A stretch of 64,000 nt of DNA from Pseudonocardia benzenivorans CB1190 (GCF_000196675.2 NC_015312.1:62001-126000), one strand, 5' to 3'; positions 51,595 through 60,830 are shown, counted from the first letter of the stretch. The notes: generated by a model not told the origin, from the letters alone. Translations and numbers: made by a program.

Positions 51595-53027
51595 CGATCT
51601 CGGGACGGCTCGCCGAGCTGGTCGTCGGGACCGAGCCCGCGGCGCTGCCCGAGGCCACCCGGACCGCGACGTCGATGCACACGCTCGACACCCTCGGCTG
51701 CGCCCTCGCCGCACTCGGTCTCGACGCCGTGCCCTACGTGCGGGCGTCCTACGCCGAGCGCGGGGTGAGCGGACCGGCATCGGTCGTCGGGCAGGCCGGG
51801 GGACTGCCCGCCGACATGGCGGCCATGGTCAACGGCGCGCTCGCGCACGCACTCGACTACGACGACACCCACGCCGGGTCGATCGTGCACGTCAGCGCGG
51901 CGACGGTGCCGGCGGCGCTCGCGATGGGCGAGCACACCGGTCGTTCCGGCGCCGAGGTGCTGACCGCGATCGCGCTCGGCAACGAGGTCTCGGTGCGGCT
52001 GGGCAGGCCCGCGGGGGCCGCACTGCACGCCCGCGGCTTCCACCCGACGGGCGTGTGCGGCGTCTTCGGTGCGACGGCCACCGCGGCACGGCTCGCCGGG
52101 GCCGACGCCGAGCAGACCCGCAACGCGTTCGGGATCGCGGGCAGCATGGCCGGCGGCCTGATGGAGTTCCTGGCCGACGGCTCGGAGACCAAGCCGTTCC
52201 ATCCCGGGTGGGCCGCCCACGCGGCGATCAACGCCGTCTGGTTCGCCCTGCACGGCGCCACCGGCCCGGCCACGGTCGTCGAGGGCGACCGCGGGTTCTT
52301 CGGTGCCTACCTGCGCGGCGAGGAACCCGACCTGTCGAGCGTCACCGACGGCCTCGGCGAACGCTGGCTCACCGACGAGATCGCGTTCAAGCCCTATCCG
52401 GCGTGCCACTACGTGCACGCTCCGCTCGACGCGCTGTCGGCGATCCTCGACGAGGAGCACCTCGGCGCCGGCGACATCGCCGAGATCACCGCGTTCACCG
52501 ACGAGACGGGCGTGATCCTCGTGCTGGAACCCGCCGCCGACAAGGCGGCCCCCCGGACCGCGTACGACGCGAAGTTCAGCATCCCGTACGCGTTCGGGGC
52601 CCGGGTCGCGCACGGCGCGGTGGGGGTGGAGACGTTCACCGACCAGGCGATCGGGGACCCCGACGTGCTGGCCGTCGCGGCGAAGGTGCGCTACGAGCTG
52701 CGCCGCTACTCCGACACCGGCGGCTCGTTCGGCGGCGGTGTCCGCGTCGTCACCACCGACGGGAGGGTGTTCGAGAACGAGCTGCGCCACCAGCGCGGCG
52801 GCGCCGAGAACCCGCTCACCGACGCCGACGTGGCCGCCAAGTTCACCTCGAACGCCGCGGTCGCCCTGCCGTCCGACGAGGTCGCGCGGCTCGCCGCGTT
52901 CGTACTCGGGATGTCCGACGCACCCGACCTCGGACCGCTCGCCGTCCTGCGAGCGGCGACCGTCAAGGGAGGTGGCGGGCTCAGCTCGCGCGGCGGCGGC
53001 CCGCCCCGCCCCGGGCCCGGTAGGTGA
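51591..53027 (+). CDS. MmgE/PrpD-family dehydratase-like protein
   Basis: 478 residues. PrpD-type blocks: ALAHALDYDDTHAGSIVHVS, HARGFHPTGVCGVFGATATA, ETKPFHPGWAAHAAINAVWF and FKPYPACHYVHAPLDAL. The family includes 2-methylcitrate dehydratase and aconitate decarboxylase; no methylcitrate synthase or lyase lies here, so the substrate is open. GTG 51591 overlaps the ADH stop. Its last 47 bases overlap the convergent HTH gene. Confidence 0.84.
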   Translation: MTISGRLAELVVGTEPAALPEATRTATSMHTLDTLGCALAALGLDAVPYVRASYAERGVSGPASVVGQAGGLPADMAAMVNGALAHALDYDDTHAGSIVHVSAATVPAALAMGEHTGRSGAEVLTAIALGNEVSVRLGRPAGAALHARGFHPTGVCGVFGATATAARLAGADAEQTRNAFGIAGSMAGGLMEFLADGSETKPFHPGWAAHAAINAVWFALHGATGPATVVEGDRGFFGAYLRGEEPDLSSVTDGLGERWLTDEIAFKPYPACHYVHAPLDALSAILDEEHLGAGDIAEITAFTDETGVILVLEPAADKAAPRTAYDAKFSIPYAFGARVAHGAVGVETFTDQAIGDPDVLAVAAKVRYELRRYSDTGGSFGGGVRVVTTDGRVFENELRHQRGGAENPLTDADVAAKFTSNAAVALPSDEVARLAAFVLGMSDAPDLGPLAVLRAATVKGGGGLSSRGGGPPRPGPGR

Positions 53028-53199
53028 CGCCGGCGTCCTCCAGCAGGCGCCGGACGCGGCCGATGCTGTAGCCGGTCTCGGCGCACAGCTGGCGGACGCT
53101 CTTGCCGGCCTCGTACCTCTTCAGCAGCTCCGCGCCGACCTTGGCACGCTGAGCGTCCGACAGGCGCTGGCCTCGCTTCAGGTCCGGAGTCTTCGCCAT
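52981..53199 (-). CDS. Small helix-turn-helix protein
   Basis: 72 residues: LKRGQRLSDAQRAKVGAELL, KRYEAGKSVRQLCAETGYSI and GRVRRLLEDAGVTYRARGG, an HTH similar to the Hin/IS-type fold, basic at both ends. ATG 53199 follows GGGAGGAAG. It overlaps the end of the PrpD-like gene on the other strand. It is a likely DNA-binding protein of unknown target, standing next to an adenine methyltransferase. Confidence 0.68.
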   Translation of the reverse strand: MAKTPDLKRGQRLSDAQRAKVGAELLKRYEAGKSVRQLCAETGYSIGRVRRLLEDAGVTYRARGGAGRRRAS

Positions 53200-53261
53200 G
53201 GCGACGGATCTTCCTCCCGACCAGCGGTCGGGTCCAGTGTTCCGGAGCCGGTTTCCCGAGG

Positions 53262-53918
53262 TCAGCGGTATGTCGGGAAGAGGCGTCCGCGAGGCGTCAC
53301 ATCGGCGGCGGACTCGTTGCCCCAGACGGCCCAGCCGGGCCGGGGGTAACGGGCGAACAGCTCGAGATAGGGGCCGGGGGAGCAGGCCTCGATGAGCTCG
53401 TAGGCCTCGTCGGGCTTGCGCGAGTGTTCCCGCTTGCGTGTCTCGATCATGTTGACCTGCCGGCGCCCCGGTTCCAGCGTCCGCAGCGAGCCGCGCACGC
53501 CGAACAGGATCAGCTCGGTGACGTTGCGGAAGTAGAAGCCGACGCCGCGTCCGTCCGGCCCACCGTCCTTGCGACGCTTCGCCCACACCAGGTTGGAGAC
53601 GTACCGGTAGCCCCACGCGCCCATGACCGCGAGCCCCTCGGGCAGCAGCGCGTTGGGCACCCACAGGTACAGGTGGGAGTTGTCGGCGACGACGTCCGCG
53701 ACGGGCAGGGCCTCGATGTCCGCGGTGGTCATCGTGTCGTAGCGGTCGAGCCGACGGTGCTCCGGCGCGACCTTGCCCGTCCGGTTCGCGAACCGCCACG
53801 GCGGATCGGCGTAGACCGTCGCCCAGCCGCCGTCGACGCGCGGGAGGGGGCACTGCGGTGTCGGGTCGACATCGGCGCGCAGGGGTGCCGCGCGGGCGTC
53901 GTCTCCGACGGCCGTCAC
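53262..53918 (-). CDS. MT-A70-family adenine methyltransferase
   Basis: 218 residues. Catalytic motif IV is DPPW at residues 38-41 (TVYADPPWRF); other family blocks are NSHLYLWVPNALLPEGLAVM, YRYVSNLVWAKRR, VTELILFGVRG and SRKPDEAYELIEACSPGPYL, ELFARYPRPGW. It should methylate N6 of adenine in DNA (or RNA). No restriction enzyme gene is present nearby, so it is an orphan. GTG 53918 overlaps the stop of the WYL regulator (GTGA), making a two-gene operon. Confidence 0.84.
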   Translation of the reverse strand: MTAVGDDARAAPLRADVDPTPQCPLPRVDGGWATVYADPPWRFANRTGKVAPEHRRLDRYDTMTTADIEALPVADVVADNSHLYLWVPNALLPEGLAVMGAWGYRYVSNLVWAKRRKDGGPDGRGVGFYFRNVTELILFGVRGSLRTLEPGRRQVNMIETRKREHSRKPDEAYELIEACSPGPYLELFARYPRPGWAVWGNESAADVTPRGRLFPTYR

Positions 53919-54931
53919 GGTTGCGTACCTGCGGGGTCCACGGGTGCATTGTCCACGGGCGCACCGCCGGGCGGCGGGAGATCTGTTCCGGCGAGCCGGG
54001 CCGCCAGCGTCCGCAGCCGCTCCCGGATCTCTGCCGGGGCGTCGATCGAGGTGAGCGGGGCGACGACGGCGACCGTCGCGACGTCGTGCACCACGAGGTC
54101 GGCCGACTCCGCGCTGATCCGCACGACGCTGCCGCCGTCCGCCTGCTCGACCGCGCCGACGAGCGCCGCCGGCAGGCGGTCCCGCAGGTCGGTGGCCGGG
54201 ACGGCGACCGTGACGACGGCCGTCCAGCGGTAGGTCGCGGCGGCGAACGAGCCGGCGAGCGCGGCGACCGCGTCGCCCCCGGGGAGCTCGCGGGGCGCGA
54301 ACGCGCGGTGCGTCGTCGCCGGGTCGGTGATGCGGTCGACGCGGAAGGTGCGCCAGTCGTCGCGCTCGGGGTCGAAGGCGAGCAGGTACCAGCGCCCCTT
54401 GACGGTCACCAGCGCATGCGGCTCGACGCGCCGCAGCGTCGGTGCGTCCGACCGGCTGCGGTAGGCGAACGTCACGAGCCGGCGGTCGTCGGCACACGAC
54501 GCGAGGACGGCCAGCACGGTCGGATCGGCGGGGGGCACGTCGCCGCCGGGAACGGCCTCGGTCGCCGACGTCAGCGCCGTGAGCCGTGGCCGCAGCCGCG
54601 CGGGCAGCACCCGTTCGAGCTTGCCCAGCGCCCGCATCGAGCTGTCCGCGATCCCCGCGACGCTGCCGCCCGCCGCCGTCGCGAGGCCGATCGCGACGGC
54701 GACGGCCTCCTCGTCGTCGAGGACGAGCGGCGGCAGGTTGCGGCCCGACGTCAGCCGGTAGCCGCCCGCGGAGCCGGTCGTCGCGGCGACCGGGTAGTCC
54801 AGCGCACGCAGCCGGTCGACGTCGCGCCGGATCGTCCGGGTCGTGACGCCGAGCCGCTCGGCCAGCTCGGGACCCGCCCACTCTCGGCGCAGCTGCAGGA
54901 GCGCGAGCAGCCGAAGCAGCCGCGCAGGCAT
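53915..54931 (-). CDS. WYL-domain transcriptional regulator
   Basis: 338 residues. Winged HTH_11: MPARLLRLLALLQLRREWAG, ELAERLGVTTRTIRRDVDRL. The WYL domain begins near 145 (RRLVTFAYRSRSDAPTLRRV, PHALVTVKGRWYLLAFDPER, DWRTFRVDRITDP), and a WCX-type end follows. ATG 54931 matches the usual family start. It diverges from the flavin oxidase at 55012 and reads into the methyltransferase gene. Confidence 0.83.
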   Translation of the reverse strand: MPARLLRLLALLQLRREWAGPELAERLGVTTRTIRRDVDRLRALDYPVAATTGSAGGYRLTSGRNLPPLVLDDEEAVAVAIGLATAAGGSVAGIADSSMRALGKLERVLPARLRPRLTALTSATEAVPGGDVPPADPTVLAVLASCADDRRLVTFAYRSRSDAPTLRRVEPHALVTVKGRWYLLAFDPERDDWRTFRVDRITDPATTHRAFAPRELPGGDAVAALAGSFAAATYRWTAVVTVAVPATDLRDRLPAALVGAVEQADGGSVVRISAESADLVVHDVATVAVVAPLTSIDAPAEIRERLRTLAARLAGTDLPPPGGAPVDNAPVDPAGTQP

Positions 54932-54972
54932 GTCCCGACGTTCCGCCACGGATCGAGAATCGCACGGAACAA

Positions 54973-54987
54973 GGACGTTCAATGTCC
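54973..54987. promoter_or_regulatory. Dyad between WYL regulator and flavin oxidase
   Basis: GGACgTTcAAtGTCC is a 15-base inverted repeat with matching outer GGAC/GTCC and inner TT/AA, lying 41 bases from ATG 54931 and 24 bases from ATG 55012. It is a candidate operator for the WYL protein. Confidence 0.5.
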
Positions 54988-55011
54988 GCAAGGCCTCCTA
55001 GCGTCGGCGCC

Positions 55012-56337
55012 ATGACGACCGCGATGCTCCCTGCCGACCCCGGGTTCGACGACGTCCTCACCGGCTTCCAGCGTGCCGGCCGGCACCGCCCCGACCGGGT
55101 CGTCGTCGCGAGGTCGGCCGACGACGTGCGCGCCGCCGTCGTCCACGCCGCCGCGCACCGGCTGCCCGTCGCCGTCCAGTCCGGCGGACACGGCCAGGGC
55201 CGGCTCCTCGACGGCGGCGTCCTCATCTCCACCCGCGAGCTCACCGGCGTCCGGGTCGATCCCGCCACGCGCACGGCCCGGCTGGCGGCGGGCGCCTCGT
55301 GGCAGCACGTCATCGACGCGGCCGCCGAGCACGGGCTCGCGCCGCTCTCGGGCAGCGCACCCGGCGTCGGCGCGGTGTCCTACACCCTCGGCGGCGGTGT
55401 CGGGCTGCTCGCCCGTCGGCACGGGTTCGCGGCCGACCACGTGCGCCGGATCGACCTGGTCACCGCGGACGGCGCTCTGCGCGAGGTCACGGCATCGTCG
55501 GATCCCGAGCTGTTCACCGTCCTGCGCGGCGGTGGCGCGGGGCTGGGCGTCGTCGTCGCGATGGAGATCGATCTCGTCGAGGTGACGACTATCCTCGGCG
55601 GTGGGCTCCACCTCGACCTCCGCGCTGCTCCGGACGTCCTCGAGGGCTGGCGGCGCTGGACGACGACCGTGCCCGAGGAGATGACCTCGGCAGTCGCGAT
55701 GCTCGTCGTCCCCGACCTCCCGGTGGTCCCTGCGGACCTGCGCGGGCGGCACGTCGCACAGGTCCAGCTGGCGTGGTCCGGCGACCCGGCGGAGGGCCGT
55801 CGGGTGCTCGCGCCGCTGCGCCGGCTCGGGCCCGTCCTGCGCGACACCGTGCGGGAGATCCCGTACACGGAGTCCGCCTCGGTGTTCGACGAGCCCGACC
55901 GGCCGCACGCCTACCGCTCGGAGAACCGTCTCCTGCGCGAGCTCGACCCCGCCGCGCTCGCCGGGATCACCCGGGCGGCCGGCCCGTCGGCCGGGACGAT
56001 GTGCGTCGTCGGCATCCGGCACCTGGGTGGGGCGCTGGCCCGACCCCCCGCCACGCCGAACGTCGTCGGGCACCGCGACGCGGCGTACTCGCTGATGGTC
56101 CTCTCGCCGATCGAGGACGACCTCGACGCCGTCGTCGACCTGCATCGACGGCTGATCGCACCGTTCCTGCCCGCCGCGCTCGGCCGCTCGCTCAACTTCA
56201 GCTACGGCGCGCTCACCCCCGCCGAGGTGCGGGAGGCCTTCGACCCGGGCGTCGCCGACCGCATCGCCGCGGTCGCCGCGGCCCTCGACCCGGCGGGCCT
56301 GCTGCGCGCGAACCAGCCGATGCCGCGTCCCGCGTGA
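55012..56337 (+). CDS. FAD-linked oxidase, berberine-bridge-enzyme type
   Basis: 441 residues, related to the oxidase at 15188. The flavin histidine is in AVQSGGHGQGRLLDGG. The second loop is LSGSAPGVGAVSYTLGGGVG, with Ala where bicovalent enzymes have Cys. The C-terminal end is LNFSYGALTPAEVREAFDPG. Divergent from the WYL regulator, which is its likely controller. Substrate is unknown. Confidence 0.85.
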   Translation: MTTAMLPADPGFDDVLTGFQRAGRHRPDRVVVARSADDVRAAVVHAAAHRLPVAVQSGGHGQGRLLDGGVLISTRELTGVRVDPATRTARLAAGASWQHVIDAAAEHGLAPLSGSAPGVGAVSYTLGGGVGLLARRHGFAADHVRRIDLVTADGALREVTASSDPELFTVLRGGGAGLGVVVAMEIDLVEVTTILGGGLHLDLRAAPDVLEGWRRWTTTVPEEMTSAVAMLVVPDLPVVPADLRGRHVAQVQLAWSGDPAEGRRVLAPLRRLGPVLRDTVREIPYTESASVFDEPDRPHAYRSENRLLRELDPAALAGITRAAGPSAGTMCVVGIRHLGGALARPPATPNVVGHRDAAYSLMVLSPIEDDLDAVVDLHRRLIAPFLPAALGRSLNFSYGALTPAEVREAFDPGVADRIAAVAAALDPAGLLRANQPMPRPA

Positions 56338-56733
56338 CCGCGGACCCGCTGGACCGGCGGGGCCGCTGAGCTCGAGGTGCACCCGGTCGAGCGAAGACGT
56401 CGCGCCCGGCCGCCCGGGCCGCTGTGAGGGCGTCGCCGCGGAGCGTCGCGTCAGTGGGGTCGGCCGCGGGGTCGCCGGACCGCGGGCCGCGGGGGTCACC
56501 GGACCGCGCGGGCCGCGGGAGTCGAATCGCGGGCCGCGGGAGTCGAATCACGGGCCGCGGGAGTCGAACCGCGGGCCGCGCGGGGGGCGCCGAACCGTGC
56601 GGGCAGGAGGGGTCGCCGGACCGCAGGGCGGGCGGAGCCGTCGGACGCACGGAGCGGCGCGCCCTGCCGGACCCTCGACGCTGAGGGCCCGGCGGGACGC
56701 GCCGCTCCGAACGACCGGGCGGTCAGGCCACGA
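56338..56733. other. 396-base gap with GC-rich tandem repeats, no gene
   Basis: Open frames here are repeat translations rich in Arg/Pro and look non-coding. The first 150 bases hold nothing clear; 56470-56600 is repeat; the last 100 bases lead to the end of the secreted-protein gene and may hold its terminator, though no clean hairpin is seen. Confidence 0.5.
56509..56571. repeat. 21-bp tandem repeat, three copies
   Basis: Unit CGGGCCGCGGGAGTCGAATCG, copies at 56509-56529, 56530-56550 (last two bases CA) and 56551-56571 (AACC for AATC). Partial related units extend on both sides (GGGCCGCGGGGGTC from 56484). Confidence 0.75.
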
Positions 56734-57306
56734 TCAGCTGACCTGGAAGCCCTGGACCTGGGTGGGGTTCTGCGCAAGCGCGGCGACCTGGGCCGGGTCG
56801 ACCGACGGCGGCGCGGGGATGGTGCCGCTCGACGCGAGCGCGTCGACCGGGTTGATGGCCGTGGGGTCGGGGGTGACCGAACCCTCGGTGTTGACGGCCG
56901 GCGCGAGCGCGTCGGTCGGCACGGGCGGCAGGGCGTCGGCCGGCGTGGGGAGCGGGGGCAGGGCGTCGGTGCCCGGCAGCGCGGGGAGCGACGGCACCGA
57001 GGGCAGCGCGGCGTTCGTCGCGACACCGTCGGACGAGTCGTCCGAGTCGTCGCCGCCGTTGACCGTCGGCGGCTCGAAGTTGAACGCGGGCGGGAGCGCG
57101 TCGGCACCCGGGATCGCGTCGGTGCTGGGCAGGGCGGGCAGCGCGTCGGTGCCGGGCACCGCGGGGAGCGCGTCGGCACCGGGCACCGACGGGAGGGCGG
57201 GGAGCTCCGGCGCCGCGAAGGCCGGAGCGGCGAGCCCGGCACCGAGCGCCGCGATGCCCGCGGCGGTCACGGTGGTGCGCAGGGTGCGCCGAGCAAGGCT
57301 GCTCAT
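56734..57306 (-). CDS. Secreted Pro/Ala-rich repeat protein
   Basis: 190 residues. The first 31 form a classical signal peptide (basic start, TTVTAAGIAALGAGLAAPAF, cleavage after AFA). The mature chain is built of irregular repeats around ALPxVPGxDALP (for example ELPALPSVPGADALPAVPGT and PSLPALPGTDALPPLPTPAD), with an acidic NGGDDSDDSSDG insert near residue 85, and no Cys. ATG 57306 follows GGAAGGATCC. It is probably an extended cell-wall or extracellular protein; no family recognised. Confidence 0.72.
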   Translation of the reverse strand: MSSLARRTLRTTVTAAGIAALGAGLAAPAFAAPELPALPSVPGADALPAVPGTDALPALPSTDAIPGADALPPAFNFEPPTVNGGDDSDDSSDGVATNAALPSVPSLPALPGTDALPPLPTPADALPPVPTDALAPAVNTEGSVTPDPTAINPVDALASSGTIPAPPSVDPAQVAALAQNPTQVQGFQVS

Positions 57307-57368
57307 CGCAGGGGGATCCTTCCGATCGGGGGTCTCGGACGATGCGACGGTGATCTGACCGACCAACG

Positions 57369-57386
57369 ACCTCCCCCCGGGGAGGT
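57369..57386. promoter_or_regulatory. Perfect 18-base palindrome upstream of the secreted-protein gene
   Basis: ACCTCCCC and GGGGAGGT are perfect arms around CC, 63 bases before ATG 57306. It could be an operator or a leader hairpin that masks a GGGGAGG sequence. Confidence 0.5.
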
Positions 57387-57528
57387 TGTGTCGGGAAGCG
57401 GTTTTCACCCGTTCCGGTGGTTGAGAACGCGCAGGTAGGGGGCGTTTCACCGCTCCGGATGACCGTGTGCGACTTGACGCGCGTCCTTCGACGGGACCGT
57501 TCGGGTCCGACTGCGCGATGATCGGGGG

Positions 57529-58647
57529 GTGCGGGGAAGCGGATGGGTGGGCGCGGGCGTCGCCGGACTGGGCGCCGGGCTGGGTGCGGGGGTGCTGGGT
57601 GCGGGCTGGTTCTACTCGAGCCTGCTGCTCGACACCCGGCAGCGTCTCGTGTGGCCCGAGCAGGTCCTGGCGTCCGACGGACACACGGTGACGCTGCGGC
57701 GGTCACGGCTCGTCGAGCAGCCTGGTGTGTGGGGCCTGCGCTGGGCCGAGGGACTGGCCGTCATGGGGCCGATCGCGCGCGTCGAGAAGGACCGGGTCGT
57801 CCGGGAGCTGCTCGAAGGCCCGGTGCCGGCGCCGGGCACGCGGGCCGCCGTCGACACCGGGCCCTACGACCCCGACCCCGGCGCCCGCGGGCTGGAGTTC
57901 ACCGAGGTCGCCGTGTCGACGCCGCTCGGGCCGGCCCCCGCGTGGTCGGTGCCCGGGGCCTCGCCCGACACCTGGATCATCCACGTGCACGGCCGGGGCG
58001 GTGCCCGCCGCGAGGCCCTGCGGGTGCTGCCCGCGCTGCACCGGGAAGGCTGGTCGCAGCTGGTCATCAGCTACCGCAACGACGACGTCGCGCCGCCCAG
58101 CCCCGACGGTCACTACCACCTCGGCGACACCGAGTGGGAGGACCTGGAGGCCGCGGTCCGGCACGTCGTCGCCGCCGGGGCGGAGCGGATCGCGTTGTTC
58201 TGCTGGTCGATGGGCGCCGCGATCTCGGGCGCCTTCCTGAACCGGTCGTCGGAGGCCGGCCGGGTCGGGGCACTCGTGTGGGACGCGCCGCTCGTCGACT
58301 GGCGGGCGACCCTGCGCCAGCAGGCGCAGAACCGACGGCTGCCGCCGGCGCTGACGCCCGTCGCCGCGGGCTGGACGAGCCGTCGGATCGGGATCGACTT
58401 CGACCACTTCGCTCTGCAGGAACGCCCGCCCGCCGTGCGGCCGCCCACGCTGATCGTGCACAGCGTCGCCGACACCGCCGTCCCGGTCGCGCCGAGCCGG
58501 GAGCTCGCCCGGACCGCGCCCGCGCTGGGGTGGGAGGTCGAGATGCTGGAGGTCGACGGCGTCGAGCACACGGCCTCCTGGAACGCTGACCCCGCCCGCT
58601 ACGAGCAGACGGTCGCCCGGTTCCTCCGCGCCCGGCTCGGGGGATGA
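57529..58647 (+). CDS. Membrane-anchored alpha/beta hydrolase
   Basis: 372 residues. An N-terminal glycine-rich membrane helix (WVGAGVAGLGAGLGAGVLGA) is followed by a hydrolase domain from about residue 110: oxyanion region IIHVHGRGGARREALR, nucleophile elbow LFCWSMGAAISG (Ser near residue 230), acid in VHSVADTAVPVAPS and His in GVEHTASWN. Probably an extracytoplasmic or membrane-bound esterase or peptidase-like enzyme. GTG 57529 starts before the helix. Confidence 0.78.
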   Translation: MRGSGWVGAGVAGLGAGLGAGVLGAGWFYSSLLLDTRQRLVWPEQVLASDGHTVTLRRSRLVEQPGVWGLRWAEGLAVMGPIARVEKDRVVRELLEGPVPAPGTRAAVDTGPYDPDPGARGLEFTEVAVSTPLGPAPAWSVPGASPDTWIIHVHGRGGARREALRVLPALHREGWSQLVISYRNDDVAPPSPDGHYHLGDTEWEDLEAAVRHVVAAGAERIALFCWSMGAAISGAFLNRSSEAGRVGALVWDAPLVDWRATLRQQAQNRRLPPALTPVAAGWTSRRIGIDFDHFALQERPPAVRPPTLIVHSVADTAVPVAPSRELARTAPALGWEVEMLEVDGVEHTASWNADPARYEQTVARFLRARLGG

Positions 58648-58754
58648 CGCCCGGCCGTCCGCCTCGTGGGTGGGCGCCCGTCGGCTCGCAGCAGGCCGGC
58701 AGATCGGCCACTCTCGCCGGCGAGGCCGCGCCGCAGCGGACCGCAGAAGACCGG

Positions 58755-58803
58755 GCGCAACCTGAGTGTCGTCGGGGGCGTCGGGCACGAGCGTGGGGTT
58801 GCG
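58755..58803. repeat. REP-like repeat, second copy
   Basis: GGGCGCAACCTGAGTGTC...GTGGGGTTGCG has the same form as 30026-30073. It lies just before the stronger hairpin at 58815. Confidence 0.55.
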
Positions 58804-58814
58804 GCCGACGACCC

Positions 58815-58867
58815 GGGCGCAACCTCACCGTCCTCACGGTCGGCCGGCTGGACCGTGAGGTTGCGCC
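58815..58867. terminator. Strong hairpin between convergent genes
   Basis: GGGCGCAACCTCACcGTCC (58815-58833) pairs with GGACCGTGAGGTTGCGCC (58850-58867) with one mismatch or bulge, giving a stem of about 17 pairs. It shares GCGCAACCT with the REP-like units and lies between the convergent hydrolase and DUF genes: likely bidirectional terminator. Confidence 0.65.
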
Positions 58868-58926
58868 GGAGCGTGCGGCGGGGGAACCCCCACACCAGCG
58901 TCGCGGTGTGGGCGTGTCTCGGCGGC

Positions 58927-59361
58927 TCAGTCGGAGGAGTGGCCGTTGCGGGTCGCGGCGGACGGGACCGCGCCGTCCGAGGCGTCCCCGCCGCCGCTCG
59001 CCGAACCTCCGTCCGACGGGACGGCGTGCGGCACCGCGCGCACGGGCTCGTCCTCGACCTGCTGCGGGCGGCGCGACAGGATCGCCCACAGTGCGACGGC
59101 CACCGCCGCCGCGATCCCGCCGGCGAGCAGCCACCAGCCACGTCGCGACGGGCGTTCCGGCTCGATCCGGGCGGCGAGGTCGCGGCGGACATCGGTGAGG
59201 GTCTCCGCGGCGACGTCGCCGAGCCGGGCCGCGACGTCGGCCACGAGGCCGCTGCCGAGCTCGACGCCGTGGCGCACGTCGGCCGCGGCGTCGGACGCGA
59301 GTTCGCCGAGGGACTCGCCGATCGTCGCGAGGTGGTCGGGGGCGTTCCTGGTCGTCCTCAT
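58927..59361 (-). CDS. Small single-helix membrane protein
   Basis: 144 residues. The first 70 are helical and charged ([30 protein letters not shown]), then one membrane helix ([20 protein letters not shown]) and a Ser/Gly/Asp-rich tail. Similar small proteins sit beside ppiA in actinobacteria. ATG 59361 is close to the divergent ppiA start. Function unknown. Confidence 0.62.
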   Translation of the reverse strand: MRTTRNAPDHLATIGESLGELASDAAADVRHGVELGSGLVADVAARLGDVAAETLTDVRRDLAARIEPERPSRRGWWLLAGGIAAAVAVALWAILSRRPQQVEDEPVRAVPHAVPSDGGSASGGGDASDGAVPSAATRNGHSSD

Positions 59362-59409
59362 GAGGTGGACCTGCTTCCCGCGTGGGCGTCCGTTTCCGGT
59401 GCTGGCACG

Positions 59410-59952
<543 letters not shown>

Positions 59953-59965
59953 GAGCGACACCCAG

Positions 59966-60820
59966 GTGACCGACCCCGCCGGCCCGCCCCCCTCCGGACC
60001 GCCGCAGGCGCCCGCCGTGTGCGTGCGCCATCCCGACCGGCCGACCGGCCTGCGGTGCACCCGCTGCGACCGGCCGGCCTGCCCGGAGTGCCTGCGGGAG
60101 GCGGCGGTCGGTTACCAGTGCGTCGACTGCGTGGCCGAAGGTCGGCCCGCGGCCCGACGCACGATCCGGCCGGTCGCGCGGGGTCCGCGAACGCCGGTCG
60201 TCACGACGTCGTTGATCGCGCTCAACGTCCTCGTGTTCGTCGTGACGGTCGTGCAGGCCCGCAGTTTGAACGGCAACGACCGCTCGGACCTCTTCGCGGC
60301 GTGGTCGCTGGTCCCCGGGTACGTGGCCCAGGGCGAGTGGTGGCGCGTCGTCACCGCGGGATTCCTGCACTACGGCCCGCTGCACCTGCTGTTCAACATG
60401 CTGGCGCTGTGGGTCATCGGCCGGGACATGGAGATGCTGCTCGGCCGCACCCGGCTGCTCGCGGTGTACCTCGTCGCGCTGCTGGGCGGATCGGCCGCGG
60501 CGCTGCTGTTCTACGGAGCCAACTCCGAGGTCGCCGGCGCGTCGGGCGCGGTGTTCGGGCTGATGGGCGGCCTCGCGGTCGCGTTGCGCCGGATGCGGGT
60601 TCCGATGACGCAGGTCGTCGTCGTGATCGCGATCAACATCGTGCTGAGCGTGACGTTGCCCGGCGTCTCACTGATCGGGCACCTCGGCGGGCTGATCGTC
60701 GGCGCCGTCGCGACGGCGGCGCTCGTCTACGCGCCCGCCCGCAACCGGACGGCCTTCCAGGCGGGAGCGATCGGAGCCCTGACCGTGCTGTCGATCGCCG
60801 TGATGCTCCTCGCGGTCTGA
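59966..60820 (+). CDS. Rhomboid intramembrane serine protease
   Basis: 284 residues. The N-terminal zinc-binding part has [28 protein letters not shown] and CVDC. Six to seven helices follow, with [20 protein letters not shown], the catalytic serine in [12 protein letters not shown] and the catalytic histidine in [10 protein letters not shown]. It cleaves membrane proteins inside the bilayer. It starts 13 bases after ppiA, so both are likely one transcript. Confidence 0.9.
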   Translation: MTDPAGPPPSGPPQAPAVCVRHPDRPTGLRCTRCDRPACPECLREAAVGYQCVDCVAEGRPAARRTIRPVARGPRTPVVTTSLIALNVLVFVVTVVQARSLNGNDRSDLFAAWSLVPGYVAQGEWWRVVTAGFLHYGPLHLLFNMLALWVIGRDMEMLLGRTRLLAVYLVALLGGSAAALLFYGANSEVAGASGAVFGLMGGLAVALRRMRVPMTQVVVVIAINIVLSVTLPGVSLIGHLGGLIVGAVATAALVYAPARNRTAFQAGAIGALTVLSIAVMLLAV

Positions 60821-60830
60821 GGCCGCCTGC

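Noticed and set aside
56213..56733. Arg/Pro-rich open frames over the 21-bp repeats
   Set aside because: They only translate the tandem repeat and have no start signal or conserved domain.
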